Origin: CBDDKS01 sp965230335
GTDB taxonomy: Bacteria; Pseudomonadota; Gammaproteobacteria; Enterobacterales; Kangiellaceae
Length of the DNA: 64,000 nucleotides
Direction: 5' to 3'
NCBI GenBank assembly: GCA_965230335.1
Contig: CBDDKS010000006.1
Location: 1,054,001 to 1,118,000 of the forward strand
The notes under the pieces are model-generated. The model did no database searches, was not told where the DNA came from, and saw only the letters and a program-made list of their open reading frames with translations. This document shows positions 1-8,575 of the stretch, piece by piece (the first letter of the stretch is position 1; each line of letters begins with the position of its first letter). Made by a program: the position numbers and the translations under genes.

Positions 1-2
1 CT

Positions 3-140
3 AATACAGCTGTGGGTATGAGTGGTTTAGTCATTCAGGAAGAAATCACAGTTGTACCATTACCAGCTGCAGTATGGTTCATGAGTTCAGGTCTTTTGGG
101 TTTATTTGGCATGTCATTAAGACGTAGACAACAAAAATAA
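3..140 (+). CDS. C-terminal end of a VPLPA-CTERM sorted protein (partial)
   Basis: The window opens inside a reading frame that ends at the TAA at 138-140. The last 45 residues contain VPLPAAVWFMSSGLLGLFG followed by a short basic tail ending RRRQQK. This is the tripartite layout of the VPLPA variant of PEP-CTERM sorting signals: a VPLPA motif, one hydrophobic helix and an Arg-rich end. In known families such proteins are exported by Sec and processed by an exosortase, often in bacteria that make extracellular polysaccharide. The body of the protein lies outside the window, so its function cannot be read. A terminator follows directly. Confidence 0.8.
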   Translation, partial: NTAVGMSGLVIQEEITVVPLPAAVWFMSSGLLGLFGMSLRRRQQK

Positions 141-158
141 AGACTATCCTTCTCTCAT

Positions 159-187
159 AAAAAAGCCCTGGATTTCAGGGCTTTTTT
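159..187 (+). terminator. Rho-independent terminator
   Basis: The stem AGCCCTG / CAGGGCT with loop GATTT is preceded by a run of A and followed by a run of T. It sits 19 bases after the stop codon of the VPLPA-CTERM gene, so it most probably ends that transcript. The A-rich and T-rich flanks would let it work in both directions. Confidence 0.9.
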
Positions 188-190
188 ATT

Positions 191-838
191 TCATACAATT
201 TTTAAAAGATACTTGTGTTATTTATTCTTCTATATCAATCACCTCAATCTTTTTTAGTTTTCCCTCTTCTATTCGATAAAAATTAAATTTAAGTATGCTG
301 ATTCGCTGCGCGGGCACTTGTTCTGAGTGGTTATTGATTTTGGAGTATGTCTTTTTATTTCAAACAAACTGAGTCCTAAAAGAATGGCTCAGTACTTAAA
401 TCATGATGCAGGACAAGTACCCTCCGTAGGAGTATTTCGGACGTTTGCTGACTTTTTGCTCTTGAAAGGTCAGTCGCGATGATGGAATCATCGTGAAACC
501 ACTTATTTATATGTAAAAAATTTAATGAAAATAGTGTCAATCACACACAGCGAAGCGGTGCGAAATCATTTTAAGCTGGCACAAAAATAGGGGAACATTG
601 TTTTGGCTAATCGTAAATGACAGTGTTTTTCACAAAATAAATCGCTGTGCCAAAATACTCTGATTCAATCACATATAAATAATCTCAATTAATTATTTAT
701 TGATAACTCACTGATATAACCAACAAGATCTGGCCTTTTATAGAATTTTCAAAGATAATGCCCGCCGAGATGAATACCAAAGGCCCTAAGTCTCTAAAAC
801 AGGGCTCTTCAAAATCAACCCCACCAGGAGTTAATGCT
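191..838. other. Intergenic region upstream of putA
   Basis: I see no convincing gene here. The region holds one copy of a dispersed repeat (301-405), then a cluster of small hairpins: CTCC-GTA-GGAG at 422-432, CTGAC...GTCAG at about 449-473, and CGATGAT-GGA-ATCATCG at 477-493. The rest up to the putA ribosome binding site is AT-rich with no clear operator. A reading frame could be extended back to an ATG at 758, but that start has no good ribosome binding site. Confidence 0.6.
301..405. repeat. Dispersed repeat, copy 1
   Basis: About 105 bases here are clearly similar to 16125-16230. Shared blocks include TTCGCTGCG, GGGCACTTGTTCTGAGTGGT, TCTTTTTA, CAAACTGAG and TGGCTCA, with scattered substitutions. 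It contains a short inverted repeat, CTGAG...CTCAG. The two copies lie in different intergenic regions, so this is a dispersed element rather than part of a gene. Confidence 0.75.
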
Positions 839-3800
839 ATGTTTAAAGCAAGCCAAGTCTTTGAACTAGAACAATTATCCCTTGATGAACTCTGGCAAGA
901 GATAAGTCATAATTATTCTACTGATGAAAATAATTACTTGAAGGAATTGCTGAATTTAGCAGAATTAACCTCTGCTGATATTCAGCATATTACTGATAAA
1001 GCAACGGCCTTGGTCCAATCAGTACGTAAAAATTATTCTGCCAGCGACAGTATTGAAGCCTTTTTGCAGCAATACAGTTTAGATACCAAAGAAGGTATTG
1101 CTTTAATGTGTCTGGCGGAAGCCTTATTAAGAATACCGGATGCCGATGTTGCCAATGGTTTGATTAAGGACAAGATTGAGTCAGCAAAATGGGAACAACA
1201 TTTAGGTCAGAGCGACTCCTGGTTGGTCAACAGCTCAACTTGGGGGCTCATGTTAACCGGACGTATCGTCAGTTATAAATTTGATCCCCAAACTGAACAG
1301 CCGACCAATATGTTGAAACGCCTGGTCGCAAAATGTGGTGAGCCTATTATTCGCAAGTCAATGAATCAGGCTATGAAGTTTATGGGGAAACAATTTGTTT
1401 TAGGACAAACGATTGAAGATGCGTTAAATAAAAGCCGTTCCGCCATTGAAAAAGGATATACCCATTCGTTTGATATGCTTGGAGAAGCGGCGCTGACACA
1501 AGTTGATGCCGAACGCTATTTTCAAGCCTACCAATCTGCTATAGAAGCATTAGGCAAAGCCCCTAAACATGCCAATCGACCAACACCCAGTATTTCTATT
1601 AAATTAAGTGCACTGCATCCTCGTTATGAGTTGAGTCAAAAAGAACGCGTTCTTTCAGAATTATTTGATACGATATTACAACTTTCAAAACTGGCAAAGG
1701 ATTTGGATGTTGCCATTACCATTGATGCTGAAGAAATGGATCGTCTAGAACTGAGTTTAGAGTTGTTTGAAAAACTGTATCGTGATCCTGTCTTCGAAAA
1801 CTGGTCTAACTTAGGATTGGTTGTGCAGGCTTACTCCAAACGAGCGTTACCCGTTTTGGTCTGGTTAAAAAACCTGAGCAAACAATTAAACCGACGTATT
1901 CCCCTACGTCTGGTTAAAGGAGCCTATTGGGATTCAGAAATAAAATGGTGCCAACAACAGGGGCTCAATGGATACCCTGTGTATACCAGAAAAGCAGGCA
2001 CCGATGTGTCTTATTTGGCTTGTGCCCGTTATTTACTGAAGTCAACGGATTGTTTTTACCCTCAATTTGCCACACATAATGCACATACGGTCGCCAGTAT
2101 TCTGCATTGGGCAGGCAATCAGCGTGATTTTGAGTTTCAACGACTCCATGGTATGGGAGAAGAACTCTACGATTTGATCCTTCAGCAAGAAGACGCTTTA
2201 AATGTTCGTATTTATGCCCCTGTTGGCCCACATAAAGATTTATTACCCTACCTGGTAAGACGCTTACTTGAAAATGGTGCCAACACCTCTTTTGTACACC
2301 GTTTGGTTGATGAAGAAACACCCGTTGAAGAGTTGGCCCGCCACCCTATCACCACGTTAACCCAGCATCAATCATTAGCCAACGATAAAATACCTTTACC
2401 CAAAGCATTATATGGTGACGAACGCCCTAACTCATCGGGTGTTAATTTATCCATTTATAGTCAGTTGCAGCCTTTCTTAAAATCCGTCAGCCAGTTTTTT
2501 CAAACACAATGGCATGCACATCCCATTGTCGATGGAGAAAAACTAGAAGGTGAATCGATTGCGGTTTATTGTCCCTTTAATGAACAGCAACAAGTTGGCA
2601 GCCATTCTCAGATCACTTCTGAACAACTCGAATCAGCTATCAATAGTGCCCATGCCGCACAGACACGCTGGAATCGACAGGGTGGTGACTATCGTGCCGA
2701 CTGTTTGGATAAACTCGCCACACTCATGGAAGACAATCAACATGAACTGATTGCACTCTGTTGTCTCGAAGGTGGAAAAACCTTGCAGGATGGTATTGAT
2801 GAAATTAGAGAAGCCATCGATTTTTGTCGCTATTATGCCGTCAATACCCGAAAGGATTTTGCAAACCCTGTCTTGCTTCCTGGGCCAACGGGAGAAAGCA
2901 ATGAGCTTTACTTACAAGGGCGCGGTGTGTTTGCCTGTATTAGCCCATGGAACTTCCCATTGGCGATATTTACAGGCCAGGTAGTTGCCGCATTAGCCGC
3001 AGGAAATAGCGTACTTTGTAAACCGGCAGGACAAACAACACTGATTGCTTTTCGGGCAGTTCAGCTGATGCATGAAGCGGGGATCCCTGGTGATGTATTA
3101 CATTTTGTACCGGGTAAAGGATCCATTGTGGGTAAACAGCTTACAGAAGATAAGAGAATTGCCGGCGTTGCTTTTACAGGTTCAACGCAAACAGCGGTCG
3201 GTATTAATCGGGCTTTGGCCGCAAGAGATGATACCCCTATTTCTCCACTCATTGCAGAAACGGGTGGTCAAAATGCCATGATTGTGGATTCTTCTGCATT
3301 ACCTGAGCAAGTCATTACCGAAGTAATTCACTCAGCATTTACCAGTGCAGGTCAACGTTGTTCAGCATTAAGAGTGTTATATATTCAGGAAGATATTGCC
3401 GATCACGTTTTATCTCTTCTGAGTGGTGCCATGCAAGAACTCTCTGTCGGTGATCCTCGATTGCTATCAACCGATGTAGGTCCGGTTATTGATAGCGCAT
3501 CACAAAAGGAATTGCAGCAACATATTCAAGAATTAAAACAAGCAGGACAGCTTATTGCAGAAACCTCTTTACCCAATAACTTGCCACCAGGACATTTCGT
3601 TGCGCCTTGTGCTTTTCAAATTCAGAGTATCAATGAACTGACTCAAGAATGGTTTGGTCCGATTCTTCATGTCATTCGTTATGCATCCAATGAATTAGAC
3701 AAGATTATTGATGAAATCAATGATTATGGCTATGGACTCACCTTAGGTGTTCACTCACGCAATGAATCAACCGCCTATTACATTGATTCCAGAGTCAAAG

Positions 3801-4000
3801 TAGGTAATGTCTATATTAATCGAAATATGATTGGTGCTGTTGTCGGTGTACAACCCTTTGGAGGCCAAGGTTTATCTGGTACAGGCCCTAAAGCGGGCGG
3901 CCCTCATTATCTGCATCGCTTTGCAACAGAGCGCACCAGAACCAATAATACTGCTGCCATAGGAGGCAATGCCACTTTATTATCACTGGGAGACAGTTAG
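839..4000 (+). CDS. putA: Bifunctional proline dehydrogenase / L-glutamate gamma-semialdehyde dehydrogenase PutA
   Basis: Oxidises proline to glutamate in two steps, with FAD in the first half and NAD in the second. The proline dehydrogenase half shows DAEEMDR, LRLVKGAYWDSE and a tail reading RIYAPVGPHKDLLPYLVRR. The aldehyde dehydrogenase half shows SPWNFPLAIFTG, FTGSTQTAV, ETGGQNAMIV and SAGQRCSALR, with the catalytic Cys near residue 841. I chose the ATG at 839 because AGGAG lies 8 bases upstream; the in-frame ATG at 758 lacks such a site. At about 1053 residues it has no N-terminal ribbon-helix-helix domain, so unlike the E. coli protein it should not act as a repressor. It is monocistronic here. 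Confidence 0.96.
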   Translation: MFKASQVFELEQLSLDELWQEISHNYSTDENNYLKELLNLAELTSADIQHITDKATALVQSVRKNYSASDSIEAFLQQYSLDTKEGIALMCLAEALLRIPDADVANGLIKDKIESAKWEQHLGQSDSWLVNSSTWGLMLTGRIVSYKFDPQTEQPTNMLKRLVAKCGEPIIRKSMNQAMKFMGKQFVLGQTIEDALNKSRSAIEKGYTHSFDMLGEAALTQVDAERYFQAYQSAIEALGKAPKHANRPTPSISIKLSALHPRYELSQKERVLSELFDTILQLSKLAKDLDVAITIDAEEMDRLELSLELFEKLYRDPVFENWSNLGLVVQAYSKRALPVLVWLKNLSKQLNRRIPLRLVKGAYWDSEIKWCQQQGLNGYPVYTRKAGTDVSYLACARYLLKSTDCFYPQFATHNAHTVASILHWAGNQRDFEFQRLHGMGEELYDLILQQEDALNVRIYAPVGPHKDLLPYLVRRLLENGANTSFVHRLVDEETPVEELARHPITTLTQHQSLANDKIPLPKALYGDERPNSSGVNLSIYSQLQPFLKSVSQFFQTQWHAHPIVDGEKLEGESIAVYCPFNEQQQVGSHSQITSEQLESAINSAHAAQTRWNRQGGDYRADCLDKLATLMEDNQHELIALCCLEGGKTLQDGIDEIREAIDFCRYYAVNTRKDFANPVLLPGPTGESNELYLQGRGVFACISPWNFPLAIFTGQVVAALAAGNSVLCKPAGQTTLIAFRAVQLMHEAGIPGDVLHFVPGKGSIVGKQLTEDKRIAGVAFTGSTQTAVGINRALAARDDTPISPLIAETGGQNAMIVDSSALPEQVITEVIHSAFTSAGQRCSALRVLYIQEDIADHVLSLLSGAMQELSVGDPRLLSTDVGPVIDSASQKELQQHIQELKQAGQLIAETSLPNNLPPGHFVAPCAFQIQSINELTQEWFGPILHVIRYASNELDKIIDEINDYGYGLTLGVHSRNESTAYYIDSRVKVGNVYINRNMIGAVVGVQPFGGQGLSGTGPKAGGPHYLHRFATERTRTNNTAAIGGNATLLSLGDS

Positions 4001-4109
4001 GAGTTATCTTTTATATCGCCATCATAGAAAAAGGACTTTTATTTTTTTCATTTTTGTTCTAAAAATACATATAGCTGTTTTGTGCCAGTTTAAAGTACTT
4101 TAGCGATAC

Positions 4110-4931
4110 ATGAAGAAAAATATGTTTTTTAACAAATCCATCAATGAATATTCTCGTCTGCAGGCTGCTGGTGTACATTTTTTAATTAGTCTGGTTCTTT
4201 TATTGGTATTGCTGATATTTTTACAAAGGTTCTGGTTTCCCCAGGAACACTTTTTATATAGTGGTGGTATACAGGGGTTAAGTATTCTGATACCTGTTGA
4301 TTTAGTACTTGGGCCTTTACTCACTTTATTAATATTCAACCCTGAAAAAAATAAACGTGAGTTAAGAAAGGATTTAACATTAATTGCCATTGTGCAAATT
4401 GCAGCCATTTTATGGGGACTAGTACAATTGCATCAGGTACGTTGCTTTGCGATGGTATTTAATGACGTAGCATTTGAAACCGTACATCAATCAGATATAA
4501 ACACACAATATAAAAAGTTCATTGAACAAAATAAAGAAAAACCAAAACCTGCTCTCGGCTGGTTTCAAAAAATGATGTTATACCGATTGCCTATGGCAAC
4601 AACGGAAGAAGAAAAATCGAAAAAACAATTGGAAAAAACAATCAGTATGTTTACAGGAGAAATGCCTCATTTGAATTATTCCCAATATCAATTAATACAA
4701 CAGCATAACCTGTTAAAAGCAGAAACCATATCCATTAACAACATCAAAAACTTAACAGAGGAACAGATACAACACCTCAATGAACGAATGAAAAATAATC
4801 CACAGTTAGGATTATTTCCTGTTAATTTTCGTTATACCCAAGGCTATGCATTATTTAACTTTAAAGCACAAAGGATAGAAGAAATGATCTCTATTGAGAA
4901 TAAAGCTTGGTATCAATGGTTAATCCTTTAA
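4110..4931 (+). CDS. TfpX/TfpZ-type pilin accessory membrane protein
   Basis: A 273-residue protein. The N-terminal 120 residues carry about three membrane segments (around 20-40, 50-75 and 90-110) with the patterns GIQGLSILIPVDLVLGPLLT and LIFNPEKNKRELRKDL. The VDLVLGPLLTL...F.P pattern is typical of the TfpX/TfpZ type IV pilin accessory family. The C-terminal half is soluble and Lys/Gln-rich. In characterised cases these proteins help a particular type IV pilin assemble and usually sit beside the pilin gene, but no pilin gene is present here. The start is ambiguous: an internal ATG at codon 5 has an equally weak ribosome binding site. Confidence 0.7.
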   Translation: MKKNMFFNKSINEYSRLQAAGVHFLISLVLLLVLLIFLQRFWFPQEHFLYSGGIQGLSILIPVDLVLGPLLTLLIFNPEKNKRELRKDLTLIAIVQIAAILWGLVQLHQVRCFAMVFNDVAFETVHQSDINTQYKKFIEQNKEKPKPALGWFQKMMLYRLPMATTEEEKSKKQLEKTISMFTGEMPHLNYSQYQLIQQHNLLKAETISINNIKNLTEEQIQHLNERMKNNPQLGLFPVNFRYTQGYALFNFKAQRIEEMISIENKAWYQWLIL

Positions 4932-4976
4932 CCATATCTTTTTATCAAAATACTTTACTAGGTGATAGATACAAGA

Positions 4977-5870
4977 TTAAAAACGTATTTTTGATCCTAA
5001 TGTTAACAAGTCTTGTTCAAAATCATCTCTGCGTGCCTCTGCCTCTGTTGTTGATAAACTGAGCTGAAGCAAAACTTTGTCAGTAACAAAATAATCAACA
5101 CCTACTTTAAGTTCTGTCTCTGAAATAAATGCTATATCAACAATATCAATTCCTACAAAAAAATCTAAACGTCTGTGAGGATAATAAGTCCATTGAGCAT
5201 TGCCACCAAAGCCGGTTTGGCCACCAAGATCATAATAGGTAGCCCCAAAATCTACCGTATAAGCACTGCCATTATGATACTCAGTATGCAGATGTGACTG
5301 AAAACCAATACTTTCAAAGTCAGCATCTGAATTTTTTGTATACTCTCCTCTATACTCTTGTTTTTGTAATTTCACACCACTCTTACTGTAAATATAATCG
5401 ATACCATACCCCAACCTGATTTCATCTGAATTCTCGTTGGAACGAATGTGCCCTAAAACAAAACTATCCAATGACACGTAGTAACGCCCACTGATTTTAG
5501 TAAAATCACTACTATCTACAGCATCCAGGCTGTCAAACCGATTATCTTCGGAATCAAAACTGGTATCCGTATAAGCCAGATCAACATAAGAGGACTTACT
5601 GATAAAAGCCGCTTCTTTCAATGCGTACTGCCTTGTTTTTACGTCATCGAAATAGACTCTTGCCTGTAACTGATTTGTATCAAAGTCTTCACCAAAAACG
5701 CCTCTAAAATTTAAAGAAGCTAATGCATTGGCGTCGACCCCTCTGGCTGAAACAGGTCCAGTCACATCACCCTGGGAAAAAATACCACCAATCTCATATC
5801 GAAAACTTTCTGCATTTAATGTCGTGGAAGATACAAATAATAGACTGAATAAAATAGATGAATATTGCAT
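4977..5870 (-). CDS. Putative outer-membrane beta-barrel protein
   Basis: A 297-residue protein with a signal peptide (SILFSLLFVSSTTLNA, cut before ESFRYE). Alternating aromatic/polar strands follow, such as FRYEIGGIF, YVDLAYTDTSF, YYVSLDSFVLG, WTYYPHRRLDFFVGIDI and LLQLSLSTTEA. It ends in Phe, the usual terminal residue for BAM-dependent barrels. I recognise the fold type but not a named family. It converges on the pilin accessory gene (45-bp gap) and is transcribed away from the 5871-6231 spacer. Substrate is unknown. Confidence 0.65.
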   Translation of the reverse strand: MQYSSILFSLLFVSSTTLNAESFRYEIGGIFSQGDVTGPVSARGVDANALASLNFRGVFGEDFDTNQLQARVYFDDVKTRQYALKEAAFISKSSYVDLAYTDTSFDSEDNRFDSLDAVDSSDFTKISGRYYVSLDSFVLGHIRSNENSDEIRLGYGIDYIYSKSGVKLQKQEYRGEYTKNSDADFESIGFQSHLHTEYHNGSAYTVDFGATYYDLGGQTGFGGNAQWTYYPHRRLDFFVGIDIVDIAFISETELKVGVDYFVTDKVLLQLSLSTTEAEARRDDFEQDLLTLGSKIRF

Positions 5871-6231
5871 AACTTAACCTCTACTATATTTTTTAATAAT
5901 CATACAATGAACGAATAACACGCTAAAAGGTAAACAATCCAAGCCTTTTTCATAAAAAAACCCTATGATTTGCTTACGGACGCTAAGTGTACTCAAAAAA
6001 CCATAAGACAACAATAATCGATTTGTAACAAGAGTTATTTTATAACCTTTTCTTTTTCATCACAATATCCAGGTTAAATACCATTTATTTCAAAACGCCA
6101 GTGATTTCAAAATACCATCATATCGTTATTCACGATATGATGGCTTCATGCTTTCTGATAGATCATACCTTATGTTATGTTAAGGTTTGTTATTCTTTTA
6201 TGGGTTAAACCTGAATTCTGGATAGTTTACC
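5871..6231. other. Intergenic region with a strong hairpin
   Basis: This 361-base spacer lies upstream of the barrel gene and downstream of the lipoprotein gene, both on the minus strand. No gene is visible. It contains the perfect hairpin at 6115-6143 and a weaker inverted repeat ACCTTA...TAAGGT near 6167-6187, which could be a weak terminator for the lipoprotein gene. The remainder is AT-rich promoter-like sequence. Confidence 0.6.
6115..6143. repeat. Perfect 12-bp inverted repeat
   Basis: CCATCATATCGT and ACGATATGATGG pair perfectly around a 5-base loop (TATTC). There is no T-run on either side, so it does not look like an ordinary terminator. It could be an operator, an RNA processing site or a relic of a small palindromic element. 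Confidence 0.7.
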
Positions 6232-6582
6232 TTATCGAGAATACTGAGTTTCAACAACTTGTAATTCCGTCTTCTCTACACGCTTTTTGTCCTGGCTCTG
6301 ACAGGGTAGCTGCTGCTGGTCATACTCTTGTAATGACACCCATTTTATTCTGTGAGAATACCCCTGCCGATAACCGGCATGATATAAACGCATATTATAA
6401 TTTTCAGGTGATCCTCCATTAATCAAGTAATAGTTATCCCGCCACCCTTTAGAATAACCTCTTAAGGCATCTTCACAGCCAAGCTTGAACCAATCTTCAT
6501 TAAGCACAAGTAATTTGTTAGATTGCCAATGACTACACCCTGTTAATACAACTCCTATGAAACACACAATGCTATATTTCAT
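6232..6582 (-). CDS. Small lipoprotein, DUF2799-like
   Basis: A 116-residue protein with a lipoprotein signal peptide: lipobox LTGC places the lipidated Cys at residue 16. The mature part has EDWFKLGCEDALRGY, then Y..GYRQGYS. This resembles the pattern of DUF2799 lipoproteins (D-W-x-x-x-G-x-x-D-A/G, later Y-x-x-G-x-x-x-G). Function is unknown. The second residue after the lipidated Cys is not Asp, so by the usual rule it would go to the outer membrane. The family assignment is from pattern only. Confidence 0.65.
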   Translation of the reverse strand: MKYSIVCFIGVVLTGCSHWQSNKLLVLNEDWFKLGCEDALRGYSKGWRDNYYLINGGSPENYNMRLYHAGYRQGYSHRIKWVSLQEYDQQQLPCQSQDKKRVEKTELQVVETQYSR

Positions 6583-6743
6583 AGCGCCCCCAAGAGCAGT
6601 GGTGATTGAAAACTTCTTTATATAAGTAAAGCCAAAAAGTATATGATTTTCAAGAGAAAAGTCATCAAATAACCATTTACAAAAAAATTTTTTCCTTTTT
6701 ATATTTTATCGCGATGATATAGCTTTTATTTCTTAGCCGGACC

Positions 6744-7010
6744 CTACTCATTTTCCAAAAATTTTAATGCGATAATATCATTTTCAATCCGTATAATTTC
6801 CATCACAACGACAGGAGCCTCAATGGCTGTACCCTGCATTTGTACAGTCACTTGTTCACCCACTGCAGGAATAACCCATTCTTTCACTTGCAGAGCGATA
6901 CCTCCTTCACTGATATTAATACAGTCACAAATGATTTCTCCTGATTCAGGATGATTGACTTTGATGGACGATGCCAACCGAGTCCGCAAATATAAACGAC
7001 GTTCTTCCAT
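6744..7010 (-). CDS. PilZ domain protein (cyclic di-GMP binding)
   Basis: An 88-residue stand-alone PilZ domain. The N-terminal RLYLRTRL gives the RxxxR motif and NISEGG, about residues 32-37, gives the (D/N)xSxxG motif; together these contact cyclic di-GMP in characterised PilZ proteins. Such short proteins act as second-messenger adaptors for motility, pili or polysaccharide output. Its ATG overlaps the stop of a predicted 39-codon frame upstream (TAATG). The target is not evident. Confidence 0.9.
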   Translation of the reverse strand: MEERRLYLRTRLASSIKVNHPESGEIICDCINISEGGIALQVKEWVIPAVGEQVTVQMQGTAIEAPVVVMEIIRIENDIIALKFLENE

Positions 7011-7129
7011 TATAAGACTCTCTTAATATCTTTTTTTACGTCGTACTTCACAGTTTTTTTGGGATTTACCCCATTGGGCTTGATGCTATTACTCATCGCA
7101 GGACCACCATATATACCCATGCCGATCAT
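7010..7129 (-). CDS. Possible 39-residue small protein coupled to PilZ gene
   Basis: A short frame begins with ATG at 7129-7127, 3 bases after the stop of the kinase gene. It ends in TAATG, sharing one base with the PilZ start. The peptide begins MIGMGIYGGPAMSNSIKPNG and continues with a Lys-rich tail ending KKDIKRVL. The tight packing between two genes and the coupled stop/start favour translation, but no clear ribosome binding site precedes its first ATG. I do not recognise a family. It may equally be untranslated leader sequence of the PilZ gene. Confidence 0.4.
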   Translation of the reverse strand: MIGMGIYGGPAMSNSIKPNGVNPKKTVKYDVKKDIKRVL

Positions 7130-7132
7130 AGT

Positions 7133-7984
7133 TTATTTAAAAAGCTTAACAACGGCTTGAATACTAGGCAAGTAAGATATACCAAAAATATTTAAATGAT
7201 TTAATTGATGATACAAATTATATAAAGGAATCCTTTCTTTCCAATCAGCTGACAATTGACCGTGATGAGCATAAGATTGATAAAACACCCTATCAAATCC
7301 CCCAAATAAAGTCGTCATCGCTAATTCAGCTTCTGCCCAACCATAATAACAGGCAGGATCAATTAATCTGGGACCATATGGTGTTGCCAAAACATTACCG
7401 GACCAGAGATCACCATGAATCAGTACCGATGGCATGGTCGGTATCCACTCTTCAAGACGATGACTCATTTCTATAAGCCTTTGATATAAATTCTGATCAA
7501 GTCGATGATTTTGATAAGCCATATCTATCTGATATTGCAAACGATTTTGGATAAAAAACCTATGACCATCGTCACACAAGCTATTTTTCTGCACAGACTC
7601 ACCGCAATAATTGTCCCGTTCAAAGCCAAAATGTTCAAAATGCCGGTGATGTAATTGGGCCAGTTCTTCGCCCAATTGTTGCCATCTTTGCTTATTCATA
7701 GTGCTTCTTTCATAAAAAGGCAGCAACAATGCATCATCTGAGTAAGCCAGCACCTCTGCAGCAAATCCATCAACTTGAGCATTGATAGCTAACAAACCCT
7801 CTGCTTCTACAGCAAAAGAGCGCAAACCTGACTTTTCTGTAAACTTTAAAAGTAAAGCACGTCGATCACTCAAAGTGATTCTGGCAATAGATTGAGAGGC
7901 ACTTTTTGATAGAAATTCTATACAATCAATAGATTGTGACGCTTGTGCTTTCAACCAACGAGAAATATCTAGGGGTAAACTCAA
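7133..7984 (-). CDS. Fructosamine/ketosamine-3-kinase family protein
   Basis: A 283-residue kinase of the aminoglycoside-phosphotransferase fold, close to bacterial YniA and fructosamine-3-kinase. Residues 190-197 read HGDLWSGN, the catalytic loop. IDPACYYG at 208-215 supplies the metal-binding Asp, and LLLPFYE near 86-92 is the hinge region. The family phosphorylates sugar adducts on amines and so helps repair glycated protein. An in-frame stop just upstream leaves TTG at 7984 as the only full-length start; it is preceded by a weak AGG. The first ATG would remove the N-lobe. Confidence 0.88.
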   Translation of the reverse strand: MSLPLDISRWLKAQASQSIDCIEFLSKSASQSIARITLSDRRALLLKFTEKSGLRSFAVEAEGLLAINAQVDGFAAEVLAYSDDALLLPFYERSTMNKQRWQQLGEELAQLHHRHFEHFGFERDNYCGESVQKNSLCDDGHRFFIQNRLQYQIDMAYQNHRLDQNLYQRLIEMSHRLEEWIPTMPSVLIHGDLWSGNVLATPYGPRLIDPACYYGWAEAELAMTTLFGGFDRVFYQSYAHHGQLSADWKERIPLYNLYHQLNHLNIFGISYLPSIQAVVKLFK

Positions 7985-8149
7985 TACCTGTGCCTATCTG
8001 TCATACATAGACGTATCTGCCAAGGCAGTATTTTTATGCTGTCAGTATATACCCACGCTACTTGAAGACAAATAATCACATGACTACCGCACAATAAATC
8101 GATACAATGGGGCGTTTTCATTTAATTCATTCATATTCAGGTCTTTATT

Positions 8150-8434
8150 ATGACAAAAGCAACCGCTCGACACATTTTAGTCAACGATGAATCTCAGTGC
8201 CTTGCACTAAAGCAAGATATATTGGAAGGCTCTGCTGATTTTGCAGACTTAGCACAAGAACACTCGCAATGCCCTTCTGGCAAACAAGGCGGTAACTTAG
8301 GCGAATTTGGCCCAGGTATGATGGTCAAAGAATTCGATGAAGTGGTTTTTAGTGCACCTATCAATGAAGTACAAGGTCCGGTTAAAACACAATTTGGTTA
8401 TCATTTATTGGAAGTCACCGAAAGAACTGACTAA
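8150..8434 (+). CDS. ppiC: Parvulin-type peptidyl-prolyl cis-trans isomerase PpiC
   Basis: A 94-residue stand-alone parvulin domain without signal peptide, so a cytoplasmic proline isomerase. ARHILV, CPSGKQGGNLGEF, FDEVVFSAP and TQFGYHLLEV match PpiC along its whole length (E. coli PpiC is 93 residues). AGG lies 7 bases before the ATG. It is followed by a strong hairpin (8478-8509). Confidence 0.95.
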   Translation: MTKATARHILVNDESQCLALKQDILEGSADFADLAQEHSQCPSGKQGGNLGEFGPGMMVKEFDEVVFSAPINEVQGPVKTQFGYHLLEVTERTD

Positions 8435-8477
8435 AGCCTGTTTATCTTTGTGCTCATTACCAAGCATTTGAAATACA

Positions 8478-8509
8478 TTGAGTCATTGCAAATGGATTGC
8501 ATGACTCAA
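8478..8509. repeat. Long hairpin between ppiC and the DUF1244 gene
   Basis: TTGAGTCAT-t-GCAA pairs with TTGC-ATGACTCAA around a 5-base loop, giving 13 base pairs with one bulged T. No T-run follows. Immediately after it, four imperfect ATTCAAA repeats spaced 15-18 bases apart run to the next start codon. The hairpin may stabilise or attenuate the transcript. Confidence 0.6.
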
Positions 8510-8575
8510 GTCATACGATTCAAAGTAATGTCATTCAAAGCAACATGATTCAAATAACGTGATTCAAAAAAATTC

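Noticed and set aside
758..838. Upstream ATG extending PutA by 27 residues
   Set aside because: Low-complexity Ser/Lys/Pro extension without a ribosome binding site; the ATG at 839 has AGGAG at ideal spacing.
1965..3281. Several 60-118 codon frames on both strands within putA
   Set aside because: All overlap a strongly conserved PutA frame and show no independent family features.
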